49,560 nt of DNA from a virus. This document shows positions 1 through 7,475 of this stretch, piece by piece. The translations under genes were made by a program, and so were the position numbers. Within the stretch, counting starts at the first letter, position 1; every line of letters begins with the position of its first letter. The notes beneath the pieces were generated by a model. It was not told the DNA's origin, did not search any database, and was given only the letters and a program-made list of their open reading frames with translations. The stretch covers positions 1 to 49,560 of the IMG/VR virus record IMGVR_UViG_3300010399_000046; one strand, written 5' to 3'.

Positions 1-122
1 AGCCACCGGCTGCGGTTCTGGCAGGATGCGGAAATGAGCATATCCCTGAGACGTGGGGATGGAGATATCATAAATATTGGAATCAATAAAATCTTCCGGC
101 ACTTCAATCGCTGCGTAGATCG
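1..122. repeat. Terminal overlap, left copy (circle closure)
   Basis: Identical to 49439-49560. Both copies lie inside one reading frame that continues unbroken across the join. This is what an assembler overlap of a circular or circularly permuted molecule looks like. It is less likely to be a physical terminal repeat, because real phage ends rarely cut a gene of the early operon. Confidence 0.93.
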
Positions 123-135
123 TTTTGGTTTTCAT
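1..135 (-). CDS. 5' part of an origin-spanning hypothetical early gene
   Basis: This is the first 45 codons of the gene that continues at 49438 and stops at 48962; the joined protein has 203 residues. The ATG at 133-135 follows a GAGG ribosome site 8-9 bases upstream. The protein begins MKTKTIYAAIEVPEDF. No domain is recognised. It belongs to the leftward early operon, just downstream of the small membrane gene at 145-282. The full gene is described under 48962-49560. Confidence 0.75.
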   Translation of the reverse strand, partial: MKTKTIYAAIEVPEDFIDSNIYDISIPTSQGYAHFRILPEPQPVA

Positions 136-144
136 TGCTTGGCC

Positions 145-282
145 TCAAATTTGGCTGGCTAGAACCATGCCGGTGCATAGGAAAGTAACGGCGGTCGACT
201 TCGCTCCATAGGCAAAAGCGACAAAGCTGGCGATAAAGCACCAGCCAGCCCACACAGCCACTATCATTTTGTGAGCATTCAT
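145..282 (-). CDS. Small membrane protein (45 aa)
   Basis: The start codon overlaps the stop of the upstream gene in an ATGA, so translation is probably coupled. The product begins MNAHKMIVAVWAGWCFIASF and has one or two hydrophobic segments (about residues 6-24 and 30-43), which points to the inner membrane. Its function is unknown. Short one- or two-helix proteins like this are common in the early operons of temperate phages. The next gene downstream starts within 10 bases. Confidence 0.6.
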   Translation of the reverse strand: MNAHKMIVAVWAGWCFIASFVAFAYGAKSTAVTFLCTGMVLASQI

Positions 283-464
283 TTCGCACTCTCCGCCAGC
301 TTGATTGCTTCGCGTGCACAACACAGCGCACGCATTTCTAGCGCATGTAATTTATTCCACCCATCGCTATACCCGTAGGCCTCACCGAATTTCTGCATCA
401 GCGCAAAGAACTCGCCCGCCAACTCGTACAGTTCACGCTGGTGTTTGGTGCGCTTAATTTTCAT
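279..464 (-). CDS. Hypothetical early protein (61 aa)
   Basis: The start is taken at the ATG at 462-464 (MKIKRTKHQREL), which has a GAGGCG ribosome site about 7 bases upstream. In-frame starts further up (TTG at 500, ATG at 488) overlap the ATPase stop and have no better site. The protein is predicted mostly helical, with two cysteines (residues 47 and 48). No family is recognised. It sits between the HerA-like ATPase and a small membrane gene in the leftward operon, with ATGA coupling to the latter. Confidence 0.6.
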   Translation of the reverse strand: MKIKRTKHQRELYELAGEFFALMQKFGEAYGYSDGWNKLHALEMRALCCAREAIKLAESAK

Positions 465-492
465 CGCTGCGCCTCGTACTGTTCCCATGCGT

Positions 493-2115
493 TCATGCAA
501 AAAGCCTCTTATCTGCGAATACTTCGGCTCCGCGAATTGAAATCAGCTTACGAACGCCCAGCCTTTGAATGTAGGCGTCGCGCGTCGATCGCTTATAGGA
601 GGTGTGGTCCGAAATGGTGTCGCGTGTACATCCGGAGGGGTAAGAATTAATCAGCAGCTCGAATACGGAGCGCTCGCCGGCGGGCAAACTATTCAGCCAA
701 TATTCTTGGAGTGCTTTGCCTGTTGGCAGCGGCTCAAAATCGGCGGGCAGCTTATTAAGCCCCTCATCGGTCGCCGTGATCGGCGGTCCAATATCAATGA
801 GCCCGGCAGCGGCTAATCGCTGAATATAAGCGTCTCGGGTAGAACGCTTGTAGCCAGTCAGAATGGTGATCTGTTCTCGATCGACGCCCTCGTCATGTTG
901 TGCGATCGCAACCAATACCTTGAATTCGCCTTTACCGAGTGCGCTATCTACTGGCGCTTTCATTTGTGGTGATGGCGTTCTTGCTACTCGCGGCGGAGTG
1001 TGCTCCGCTGCTGGTGCTGTGCTCTCATCAGCAAGCGCTGACGCTGCGAGCGATACCATTTGCTCCAATGCTCGGCGCAGTTCCTTCGACATACCTGCGC
1101 CAGCCATGGTTGCGGCAGGTTGTTGTTGTCGAGCTTCTTTAACGGCCACTGCAATGCGCTGCGCAACCTCTTTTTCCGACACTCCATTTTCTTTAGCTCG
1201 ACGTTCGGCGGAGCTTAGCTTTCGGCGAAGATCGAAAATTGCGGCGCTCAATTCATCGATCGTTTTTGCTTCGTGTTCTGCCTCTTTTTGCAGATCGGCG
1301 AGTTTTGCTAATTGCGCGCGTACGCGCTCGGATGCGACCGGAGGCGCTTGCATTAATCGTTCGCCAGATTTCGGGTGCGTGGTCACAACCTCGCCGACGC
1401 GGAATTTTTCGACGCTGCGAGATAGCGCAGGGCCGAAGCCGTAAAATTCACCAGGCTCAAGATCGCGCAATGCGGCAAGCGCATCGCGTTTCGTCATACC
1501 GAGTTCGTCGCCAGCGCGCTGCACATCGACATCGAGACCGGTGCGCCCAATCAATTTATTCAGCAGCTCGGCGGCGCAGTCCTTGTGCAATTTCGAAAGA
1601 CGTTGCGTTGCAGCCACTAAACACAGGCCGCGCTTACGGCCGCGTGTAGCGACATCGATTACGGCACTTGCAGCTTCGCTGCTGCCAGTCTGCGGGCAAA
1701 ATACGTGCGCTTCATCGAGCACAACTAAAACCGGATGCCATAGTGCTCGCGGCGCATTGACAAGCGCATCGAGAAAGCGGCGTACAAATAAATGCCGTTC
1801 ATGTGCTTTCAGATCATAAATATCGAGCACAGCGGAAACGCCAGCTTCCAGCAATCGCCTTGCGAGCAATGCGGCGGTTTGAGGGGAGGCAATCGCATCG
1901 CCATCGTGCGGCGCTGCAATCACATAGTCGAACTTTTCGCGCAGCGTCGCGAACTCCCCTTCGGGGTCGATTACGAGCTGTTGCACATGCGGTGCCGTCT
2001 GTTCGAGCAACCGGCGCAGTGCGTGCGACTTACCGCCGCCGCTGTTAGCCTGAATTAACAGACGCGTTTCGAGCAGGCGTGATAGATCGACAGGATAATT
2101 ATTCGCAAATTTCAA
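493..2115 (-). CDS. HerA/FtsK-like ATPase with twin winged helices
   Basis: The 540-residue protein has a P-loop (ANSGGGKS, residues 23-30), a Walker B strand (LVVLDEAH, about 130-137) and a sensor-like ATQRL near 170. This is the layout of DUF87/HerA-type DNA-pumping ATPases found in phage recombination and replication modules. Residues 265-320 look coiled-coil. The C-terminal 150 residues hold two winged-helix units, each with the same 13-residue core YKRSTRDAYIQRL. It starts at TTG (2113-2115) after a GGAG site; the TTGA overlaps the upstream stop. It lies downstream of exonuclease and SSB genes, so a role in DNA processing is inferred. Whether it acts as a helicase, translocase or regulator is not known. 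Confidence 0.85.
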   Translation of the reverse strand: MKFANNYPVDLSRLLETRLLIQANSGGGKSHALRRLLEQTAPHVQQLVIDPEGEFATLREKFDYVIAAPHDGDAIASPQTAALLARRLLEAGVSAVLDIYDLKAHERHLFVRRFLDALVNAPRALWHPVLVVLDEAHVFCPQTGSSEAASAVIDVATRGRKRGLCLVAATQRLSKLHKDCAAELLNKLIGRTGLDVDVQRAGDELGMTKRDALAALRDLEPGEFYGFGPALSRSVEKFRVGEVVTTHPKSGERLMQAPPVASERVRAQLAKLADLQKEAEHEAKTIDELSAAIFDLRRKLSSAERRAKENGVSEKEVAQRIAVAVKEARQQQPAATMAGAGMSKELRRALEQMVSLAASALADESTAPAAEHTPPRVARTPSPQMKAPVDSALGKGEFKVLVAIAQHDEGVDREQITILTGYKRSTRDAYIQRLAAAGLIDIGPPITATDEGLNKLPADFEPLPTGKALQEYWLNSLPAGERSVFELLINSYPSGCTRDTISDHTSYKRSTRDAYIQRLGVRKLISIRGAEVFADKRLFA

Positions 2116-2378
2116 TTTGTTTTCTCCGTGCGCTGGATGTTGCTCACAACACTTTCCAGCGATTTAATTGCCATTCGCGCTAAACGCCGGACTATTTTTT
2201 GATAGCGTATTGGATCGTGATAAAAGCATGTCTCGCCCGGTGTTTCATGATCGCCTTTGCTGCATTCGCAGCGCTGTTTAATAGCCGCCCTTGCTTCTGC
2301 CCTACATGCAGCGCGGGGCGTAAACCATCTGCGACCGCCACCACGAAACACTTTTGCCTGCTCAGTTGTTACTGGCAT
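2112..2378 (-). CDS. Hypothetical cysteine-containing protein (88 aa)
   Basis: The start MPVTTEQAKV at 2376-2378 follows a GGAGAG site. The centre has three cysteines and two histidines (CECSKGDH near residue 47, then ETCFYHDP), which may bind a metal. The rest is basic and helical. No family is recognised. Its stop overlaps the TTG start of the ATPase, so the two may be translated together and work together. Confidence 0.7.
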   Translation of the reverse strand: MPVTTEQAKVFRGGGRRWFTPRAACRAEARAAIKQRCECSKGDHETPGETCFYHDPIRYQKIVRRLARMAIKSLESVVSNIQRTEKTN

Positions 2379-2397
2379 CACAACACTCTCCAATCAA

Positions 2398-2511
2398 TTA
2401 GGTCTGCAGTGGCCGATATTCTCGGGATGCGTCGCGATCGCTTCGGCCCCATCCCTCAAGGTCATTGCTGACACCGCATTGAAATGCCGCCTTGCGCACC
2501 ATCAGTGACAT
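2398..2511 (-). CDS. Possible tiny ORF (37 aa)
   Basis: This short frame starts MSLMVRKAAFQCGVSNDLEG and ends 20 bases before the next gene. It has a plausible phage-like sequence but no clear ribosome site. It lies next to a structured non-coding stretch, so it may be real or chance. Confidence 0.3.
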   Translation of the reverse strand: MSLMVRKAAFQCGVSNDLEGWGRSDRDASREYRPLQT

Positions 2512-2520
2512 ATCATCTGG

Positions 2521-2700
2521 TTGCCATCCAGAATGCGACTGAACGTGTTCTGCCCTGCAAGGTGGGCTATCCGGCTAGATTCTTTCGGAGGCCGGCATTT
2601 CAATACGTGCTCGTCTCTCCGAGCCGTCACGCTGTTCAACCGTAAGCAGAAAGACGCGTTCTCTACTCTGCGTAGCCGGCGAACCGGCGGATTCGTGCTG
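2521..2700 (+). ncRNA. Candidate structured RNA, perhaps C4-like
   Basis: This is the main gene-free gap in the leftward operon. On the plus strand it can form three hairpins in a row: CCGGC/GCCGG (2571-2575 with 2591-2595), GCTCG/CGAGC (2609-2613 with 2620-2624, loop TCTCTC) and GCCGG-CGAA-CCGGC (2675-2688). Its conceptual plus-strand translation resembles, from memory, leader peptides annotated ahead of Icd-like phage proteins. In P1, P7 and P4 that position carries the C4 antisense RNA. The strand and identity are inferred; only the inverted repeats are seen directly. Confidence 0.35.
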
Positions 2701-2716
2701 GTTTTACTCGGTGCAA

Positions 2717-3199
2717 TTATGCAGTTTTTGCTTCGCCATTCTCTTTGTGCCACTGTTTGTGATGTGTCGGGCAAAGCCAACGCACTTCTAATGGCTTTGT
2801 GTAGTCATCGTGATGGCCGTGGACAAAACTACTTCCACAAACCTCGCACAACCCTTTAAAAATCTTTTTGTCCCTGAGCGCATTTCCAACTATGTTATGT
2901 GCTTTGTACTTAATGAGATTTCCTTTTCTGTACGATATTGTGTTCCGTCTGGAGCTTTCCTTGCCGGCATTCGTTTCGCTATATTTCTTGCGCAGCAACT
3001 TGCGGTGAGGCAAAGAAGCGCGCTTTCTATCGTACTCAATGTAGTAATCAATATTTTTCACACGATTATTAATCGAATCACGACGAGTGCATTCTTTGCA
3101 CTTTCCGAGATGCCCGTCAGACATTGCGTTATGTTTGTAAAACTCAGTGAGAGGCTTTGCAGCCCCACACTTGAAGCATGTTTTTATCGCGGTTGTCAT
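2717..3199 (-). CDS. Zinc-finger HNH-like protein
   Basis: The 160-residue protein has an N-terminal CxxC pair (CFKCG), a second pair (CKEC) about 24 residues on, a basic middle, and a C-terminal CEVCG, then HGHHDDY, then [10 protein letters not shown]. The C-terminal half is an HNH/endonuclease VII-like zinc fold. The N-terminal finger is of the kind seen in phage homing or recombination endonucleases. The ATG overlaps the SSB stop (ATGA). It could process DNA with the neighbouring recombination genes or be a free-standing homing nuclease. The gene downstream is about 200 bases away, across a structured gap. Confidence 0.75.
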   Translation of the reverse strand: MTTAIKTCFKCGAAKPLTEFYKHNAMSDGHLGKCKECTRRDSINNRVKNIDYYIEYDRKRASLPHRKLLRKKYSETNAGKESSRRNTISYRKGNLIKYKAHNIVGNALRDKKIFKGLCEVCGSSFVHGHHDDYTKPLEVRWLCPTHHKQWHKENGEAKTA

Positions 3200-3660
3200 G
3201 CTGCCGCCTCGTTAAAAGGAATATCGTCGTCGAAATTATCGAAATTCTTCGGTGCGTCACTCGACGCTGCATTTTGCGTGTGTGCCGGTTGTTGACGCGC
3301 TGCGCTCGCGGCCGTATCGCTTGGATTTCCATCTAGCATCTGCATTTCACTCGCGACGATTTCTGTCGTGTAACGATCAACGCCGGATTGGTCTTGCCAT
3401 TTGCGGGTGCGTAACGATCCTTCGACGTAGACCTTCGAGCCCTTCTTCAAATATTCGCCAGCGATTTCCGCCAGGCGGTTGAAGAACACCACGCGATGCC
3501 ACTCAGTGCGCTCCTGCGCTTCGCCGCTTTGCTTGTCCTTCCAGCTCTCCGATGTTGCGACAGTAATATTTGTCACGGCACCACCCGATGGTAGATAACG
3601 GGTTTCTGGATCGTTGCCGAGATTCCCAATCAGAATTGCTTTGTTGACGCCCTTGCTCAT
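3196..3660 (-). CDS. ssb: Single-stranded DNA-binding protein
   Basis: The 154-residue protein opens with the SSB signature ([19 protein letters not shown]) and carries a complete OB fold to about residue 110, followed by a Gln/Ala/Asp-rich linker. It coats single strands during phage replication and annealing recombination. The acidic tip DDDIPF, which in bacterial SSBs is the very C-terminus, is followed here by NEAAA, so the phenylalanine is not terminal. That extension ends in the overlap with the next gene. The gene is coupled to the exonuclease upstream. Confidence 0.95.
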   Translation of the reverse strand: MSKGVNKAILIGNLGNDPETRYLPSGGAVTNITVATSESWKDKQSGEAQERTEWHRVVFFNRLAEIAGEYLKKGSKVYVEGSLRTRKWQDQSGVDRYTTEIVASEMQMLDGNPSDTAASAARQQPAHTQNAASSDAPKNFDNFDDDIPFNEAAA

Positions 3661-4301
3661 GCAGCCATCCTCATTAGTTGTTTGTGTTCTTCGTCTACTT
3701 CGGCGAGAAATGTAAGAAGCTTTTCTTCGTACTCTTTCATCGCCGCTTCATTGCGTTCGACGCGGATTGTGAATAATTGGAGCTTCCCGGAAAGTCGCGG
3801 ATCGAATGAAACGAAATCGCAAAAATCAGCACCGGTCACCCACATGTTGTGCAGTACTTGCGGCTCGTGCGCGCTCGGTAATTTGTTTGCGCGCAGATAA
3901 CTGATATGCGTGAAGCTTTTCGGGCATTTCGCCTCCCAGATTCCAAGGCTGCCGCTCTCGTCAATAAAACCATCGACGCTACAACCAGCCATCACGTCAG
4001 GCAGATAAACAAAACCAGATTCACTAACGATGCGACCGGTTTGTTCTTCATAGGCCATGCGTGCGAAAGGCTCCTGTTCAGTGCCCCATGCCATTTCGGC
4101 GCTGATAAATCCCTGCGGAGCGGGGGAGCCTGTCATGCGCTCAATCGCAAGCTCTAGGCGGTAATCACGACGCGCTGCGGCTTCGCCAGATTTAATCGTT
4201 GCGAGAATGTCAGCGGCGCGTGACCCCGTTGCTTTTCCTGCGCGATCCTGCAACCACTCTTGCGTTCCTTGCGCGTGAGGTGAAACGATAAATCGGCTCA
4301 T
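3657..4301 (-). CDS. YqaJ/lambda-type 5'-3' exonuclease
   Basis: The 214 residues match the YqaJ viral recombinase family (lambda Exo fold). An N-terminal [17 protein letters not shown] holds the conserved R...GSR motif, followed by CSVDGFID (metal-binding Asp, about residue 110), IWEAKCPK (Glu and Lys, about 123-128) and a QVLHNMW helix. The enzyme would resect double-strand ends to leave 3' tails for an annealing protein. It lies between SSB and the 4298-5116 gene and overlaps both, which fits a lambda Red-like module. Confidence 0.9.
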   Translation of the reverse strand: MSRFIVSPHAQGTQEWLQDRAGKATGSRAADILATIKSGEAAARRDYRLELAIERMTGSPAPQGFISAEMAWGTEQEPFARMAYEEQTGRIVSESGFVYLPDVMAGCSVDGFIDESGSLGIWEAKCPKSFTHISYLRANKLPSAHEPQVLHNMWVTGADFCDFVSFDPRLSGKLQLFTIRVERNEAAMKEYEEKLLTFLAEVDEEHKQLMRMAA

Positions 4302-5116
4302 TGCGCCTCTCTCTTCAATTTCTTGCCGTGAGCTTCCACCGCGGCCTTGAATGCGTTGTAAGCTGGCATGTCATTCGCGGCTTTGATTTCTGCAAGACCT
4401 GCTTTCCAGATCAGCGCGAGTTCGTCTGCGTTATTGCAACCAGCTACTTTCCCAGTCCACTTAGTGGCAAGCAGTGGGTCACCTGCTGGAACATCAACGC
4501 CTTCGCTACGAAGCTCTGCCGGTAAATCCTCGATGTCTTGCGTGAAGATGTCAGACGCAGCAGTTACGTTTAGCGTCATCGCGATCTTGGCGCGCTTGCA
4601 GGCCATTTTCAGAATGGTGTTGGCCTGATCTGCGGGCTCGGTCCTTACCTGCTGTTTTTTGTCGACCTTTCCCTGCCATTGGCTGAATTTGATGCGGCGC
4701 AAATTTTCCGGCGTAACATCAAATTCCTCTTGGCAAATGGCTCCGCGCCACTTGTATTTCTCTTCATGCGAAGAGCACTCGCCAACGCCTTCGCCAAGAA
4801 CGTCACCGGTGACTTGATGCACGCCAATACAGCGAACGCGAAAGCGCGAGATACCATCAGCCGAAAGATCTTCGATTTCGTATTTATCGGCGATGCGAAA
4901 CGTCACGCACAAAACTTCCGCGCCCGGTTTGTACAGTGACGGCTTTTTAGTTCCAGGGATCACGCCGTAGTGCGTATCCTTGATCATGATGTTCTGCATT
5001 ACTTCCTGAATCAGATTCACGCGCTGGCGAATTTCGATTGCGGAGTATTGCGTCGTTTGGGCCGCCACAATCCCCGCTGTTTCGCGACGCGGCATTTCAA
5101 TTACGTCATTGTTCAT
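4298..5116 (-). CDS. Conserved phage protein in the annealase position
   Basis: The 272-residue protein has a central motif HYGVIPGTKKPSLYKPGAE (about residues 49-67) and a cysteine-rich stretch before CKRAKIAM (about 173). The family is widespread in phages but, as far as I know, has no settled function. Here it sits directly upstream of the exonuclease with an ATGA overlap. That is where RecT, Erf or Rad52-like annealing proteins usually lie, and no other annealase is visible in the genome. A single-strand annealing or recombination-mediator role is inferred. Confidence 0.65.
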   Translation of the reverse strand: MNNDVIEMPRRETAGIVAAQTTQYSAIEIRQRVNLIQEVMQNIMIKDTHYGVIPGTKKPSLYKPGAEVLCVTFRIADKYEIEDLSADGISRFRVRCIGVHQVTGDVLGEGVGECSSHEEKYKWRGAICQEEFDVTPENLRRIKFSQWQGKVDKKQQVRTEPADQANTILKMACKRAKIAMTLNVTAASDIFTQDIEDLPAELRSEGVDVPAGDPLLATKWTGKVAGCNNADELALIWKAGLAEIKAANDMPAYNAFKAAVEAHGKKLKREAQ

Positions 5117-6171
5117 GCTGCCTCCAATAATTCACTAAAGTCGTACTTCGCCAGCCAGTTCGCTGCAACCGCTGTATCGACGCAGTAGTGATCGGCGACC
5201 AGTTTTAGTAACTCGACAGCGCCGGGACCGTCTGCAATAAACGCCTCACGCTGCGCGCGTTCTTCCTGTTCGCGTTTTGCTTTGGCTTTGGCTTCGGCCT
5301 TCGCCTGTTTTTCACGCTCGACTGCGGCAATGCGGTCCGCTTCAGCTTGGGCAATTGCGCGCTGCTGCTCTTCCAGTTCGCGGCGCTGGCGATCGATCTC
5401 GGCTTGCGCGTCGGCCTGCTCTTTCGCGATACGACGCTGTTCGGCTTCCTGCGCGGCCTGCTCCGCAAGAATCTTCGCTGCGTATGCTTCCTGTTCCGCC
5501 TTCACTTTTGCCTCTGCCTCGGCGCGCTCCTGCGCTGCTACACGCTCGCGTTCGGCTTGTGCGGCGCGAAGTGCTTCGAGCTCGGCGCGCTCTTGTTTGA
5601 TGCGCTCCTGTTCAGCTTCATGCGCCAGTGCTTTTTCGTGCAGATCATTCAGTGCAGCGATTGTTTGCTGCTTGGCTTGCATTGCCTCGCCGGTAAACTC
5701 GGCGTAAAGAACGAGCGAAATTTCTTTTGATTCGATGCGCGATATTGTTTCTGCAATAACATCTGATCGACTGCCGACAGCCTCTGATGCAATTGCGCGG
5801 ATGCCATCAATCGCAAATCGGATCGCAGCTACGCGCTCGGCCTCAATGCGCGCCTTCTCGGCTTTTTCTGCTGCCGCCGCTTGCTCTGCTGCTTTAATTT
5901 GCGCGTCGATCGGCTCTTCAAGCGCGAGCAATTCAGCGGTGATGCGCTTCGCTTCCGCATCAATCAGCCGTGACCGCTCGAGTGCCGGCGCTTTTAATTC
6001 GGTGCGCATCTTTTCCAATGCAACGCGATAGCCTTTAACCTCTGCTCGCGCCGCTCTGGCAGCCTTGTCGCCTGCTGTGGTGCTCAGGTCATAGGTCGCG
6101 CCTTTGTAACGGCTGCGCAGCTCTGAAAGAGCCATTTCAGTTTGTGAATACTCGATAATTTGGGATGTCAT
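5113..6171 (-). CDS. Coiled-coil recombination-associated phage protein
   Basis: The 352-residue protein is almost entirely helical. An N-terminal region (YDLSTTAGDKAARAARAEVK, about 24-43, then LKAPALERSRLIDAEAKR) is followed by a long Glu/Ala/Arg/Gln coiled coil (about 110-315). Such proteins recur beside phage exonuclease and annealase genes. The start at 6169-6171 has a GAGG site 8 bases upstream; an in-frame ATG at 6228 directly after the upstream stop is a weaker option. The role is probably structural or scaffolding; no enzyme motif is seen. Confidence 0.75.
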   Translation of the reverse strand: MTSQIIEYSQTEMALSELRSRYKGATYDLSTTAGDKAARAARAEVKGYRVALEKMRTELKAPALERSRLIDAEAKRITAELLALEEPIDAQIKAAEQAAAAEKAEKARIEAERVAAIRFAIDGIRAIASEAVGSRSDVIAETISRIESKEISLVLYAEFTGEAMQAKQQTIAALNDLHEKALAHEAEQERIKQERAELEALRAAQAERERVAAQERAEAEAKVKAEQEAYAAKILAEQAAQEAEQRRIAKEQADAQAEIDRQRRELEEQQRAIAQAEADRIAAVEREKQAKAEAKAKAKREQEERAQREAFIADGPGAVELLKLVADHYCVDTAVAANWLAKYDFSELLEAA

Positions 6172-6228
6172 TAAATTTTCCTCTTCAAAAAATAATCTGA
6201 TGCTGCTCACTGATTGAATCGATTGCAT

Positions 6229-6423
6229 TCACGCTGCAACCCTCCGCTTATCCCTGATCATTTTTGCGAAGGCTTCGTATCCGCGATATGCGCATGTGCC
6301 TTCGGGGAAATGTGCTGGTTCAAAATGCCCCTTCGTTTCAAAGTCATGCGCTGCGCGCTTCCAGCCCCACTGGAAATCGAGCTTATTCACATCGGATTGT
6401 GCGGCTTCCTGCTCGATGCTCAT
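6229..6423 (-). CDS. Hypothetical protein (64 aa)
   Basis: It starts MSIEQEAAQS after a GGGG-rich site and overlaps the stop of the membrane gene upstream (ATGA). It contains WGWKRAAHDFETKGHF and ends in a basic tail. No family is recognised. A hydrophilic cytosolic protein within the coupled leftward operon. Confidence 0.65.
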   Translation of the reverse strand: MSIEQEAAQSDVNKLDFQWGWKRAAHDFETKGHFEPAHFPEGTCAYRGYEAFAKMIRDKRRVAA

Positions 6424-6548
6424 TTCTGAATTACCCCGCAAAATTCAGGCTTCGGATTGACGCGGCACGAATCGCTATGCGCTATATGCGGCGATGCGAG
6501 AAACAGCGCGCCCATAAACGCAACAAAAAATGCTGCGCCCTGGATCAT
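6420..6548 (-). CDS. Small membrane or secreted protein (42 aa)
   Basis: The ATG overlaps the stop of the 26-residue gene upstream, and its own stop overlaps the next start. The product (MIQGAAFFVAFMGALFLASP) has a hydrophobic N-terminal helix, then a short tail with two cysteines. This could be a signal anchor with a disulfide-bonded periplasmic tail. A longer in-frame start at 6632 would override the tightly coupled frames and is less likely. Confidence 0.5.
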   Translation of the reverse strand: MIQGAAFFVAFMGALFLASPHIAHSDSCRVNPKPEFCGVIQK

Positions 6549-6625
6549 GACCAGCGCACCATTAAAATGAGCGCCCAAATCCACGGCAGAATTAAAACGA
6601 TGAAAGCTGCTTTTGCTTCGCTCAT
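6545..6625 (-). CDS. Tiny single-helix membrane protein (26 aa)
   Basis: The sequence MSEAKAAFIVLILPWIWALI and six more residues form one tryptophan-rich transmembrane helix. Its start overlaps the upstream stop (ATGA) and its stop overlaps the downstream start (ATGA). The double coupling is the main support, since the gene is very short. Function unknown. Confidence 0.45.
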   Translation of the reverse strand: MSEAKAAFIVLILPWIWALILMVRWS

Positions 6626-6963
6626 GATTCATCCATCGAATCGATAATTTCGTTTTTGATGCGCTCGATTTCGTATTTGCCGAGAATGTGCAAAACGTTT
6701 GTTGAGCCGATACGAACGACGACTAAATCCACGATTGCCGGAGAGCCTTCTTCGGCCTGATCGATCGGATAAAGCACGGGCGCAGTGGGGGGCGAATAAT
6801 TAAACGCAATCGTGTATTCGCCATCACCTAGCACATCGTTATCAAACGAGATATGCGTCCATTGCGTTTTTGGCGTGCGGTATACCGGTGCGATGCCGTG
6901 GCGTACGCAGAGCTGGTTTATCTGAGCAGCTGCCACTTCTTTAATCAGATCGATTGCGTTCAT
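6622..6963 (-). CDS. Hypothetical early protein (113 aa)
   Basis: It starts MNAIDLIKEVAAAQINQL after a GAG-rich site and overlaps the upstream gene by an ATGA. It is predicted alpha/beta, with LVVVRIGSTNVLHILGKYE near the C-terminus. No family is recognised. It is acidic and soluble, in the leftward early operon. Confidence 0.65.
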   Translation of the reverse strand: MNAIDLIKEVAAAQINQLCVRHGIAPVYRTPKTQWTHISFDNDVLGDGEYTIAFNYSPPTAPVLYPIDQAEEGSPAIVDLVVVRIGSTNVLHILGKYEIERIKNEIIDSMDES

Positions 6964-7190
6964 GCCGCTCTCCTTGCGCGCTTCGCATCGATACGGCCCT
7001 TAGCACCATTGATCCCAGCACACTGCATGACACAAACACCGTTGCGCACAACGTCGAACACATTTGGCAGGCGGTGATAAATCAAGTAGCCGCCATGCGG
7101 CATCGGCTTAACCGTCGTCGTGAATGCTGCCGGGCCGTACTCTGAGCTATGTGGTCTGTGCCAAGGATTTTTGTAGGTGGCTGCGTTCAT
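6960..7190 (-). CDS. Hypothetical early protein (76 aa)
   Basis: Three ATGs stand in a row (7190, 7193, 7196). The last one leaves proper spacing to the GAGGGA site and is chosen. The protein is small and basic at its end (GRIDAKRARRAA). No domain is recognised. It is the second gene after the leftward early promoter. Confidence 0.6.
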   Translation of the reverse strand: MNAATYKNPWHRPHSSEYGPAAFTTTVKPMPHGGYLIYHRLPNVFDVVRNGVCVMQCAGINGAKGRIDAKRARRAA

Positions 7191-7209
7191 CATCATTCCC
7201 TCGGTTAAA

Positions 7210-7404
7210 TCAGTTTTTCGTCGACGAATCGGAAACTTCCGATTTCTGAAACCGCGTCAGCGATTGCACCGTCAGCGAATGAGCCACTTCGATCACGCTG
7301 TCATGCGGATGGCCGCCGGCGAGCAACCCGCCAATCACGGACCGATAGGTCACGCGGTACTGGCGGTTGATGAATGCGTTTCGTATTCGAGTGAGGTAAG
7401 GCAT
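7210..7404 (-). CDS. First gene of the leftward early operon (64 aa)
   Basis: The start MPYLTRIRNAF at 7402-7404 lies about 22 bases after the predicted transcription start. Longer in-frame starts would fall inside the promoter and operators and are rejected. The ribosome site is weak. The small soluble protein is not recognised. In lambda this position holds N; nothing here looks like an arginine-rich N. Confidence 0.55.
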   Translation of the reverse strand: MPYLTRIRNAFINRQYRVTYRSVIGGLLAGGHPHDSVIEVAHSLTVQSLTRFQKSEVSDSSTKN

Positions 7405-7432
7405 CGCTATGTGCTCGCTTGTTGATGGAGCA

Positions 7433-7462
7433 AAGATACAACGCATGTTGTCGTATTGTCAA
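7433..7462 (-). promoter_or_regulatory. Leftward early promoter (PL-like)
   Basis: On the minus strand, TTGACA (7462-7457) and TATCTT (7438-7433) are 18 bases apart. Each element begins exactly where a repressor operator ends. Transcription would start near 7426 and drive the leftward early operon across the circle join towards xis and int. Confidence 0.75.
7438..7451. promoter_or_regulatory. Repressor operator in the PL spacer
   Basis: ACAAC-GCAT-GTTGT, perfect 5-base half-sites with a 4-base centre. It covers the spacer of the leftward promoter up to the first base of the -10 element. Confidence 0.75.
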
Positions 7463-7475
7463 CAACGTACGTTGT
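7462..7475. promoter_or_regulatory. Repressor operator upstream of PL
   Basis: ACAAC-GTAC-GTTGT, a perfect 14-base palindrome. It lies 24 bases from its partner and abuts the -35 element. It is the most symmetric of the five copies. Confidence 0.75.

Noticed and set aside
863-1444. Long open frames opposite the ATPase and opposite the coiled-coil gene (5282-5707)
   Set aside because: They are mirror frames of strongly biased codons in real genes on the minus strand; Cys/Ser/Arg-rich translations with no ribosome sites.
2521-2859. A 112-residue plus-strand protein over the structured gap
   Set aside because: Half of it lies opposite the HNH-like gene and the remainder over hairpins. It is treated as a sign of a conserved RNA leader, not as a protein.
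7405-7446. Longer N-terminus for the first leftward gene
   Set aside because: It would begin inside the promoter and operator, upstream of the predicted transcription start.
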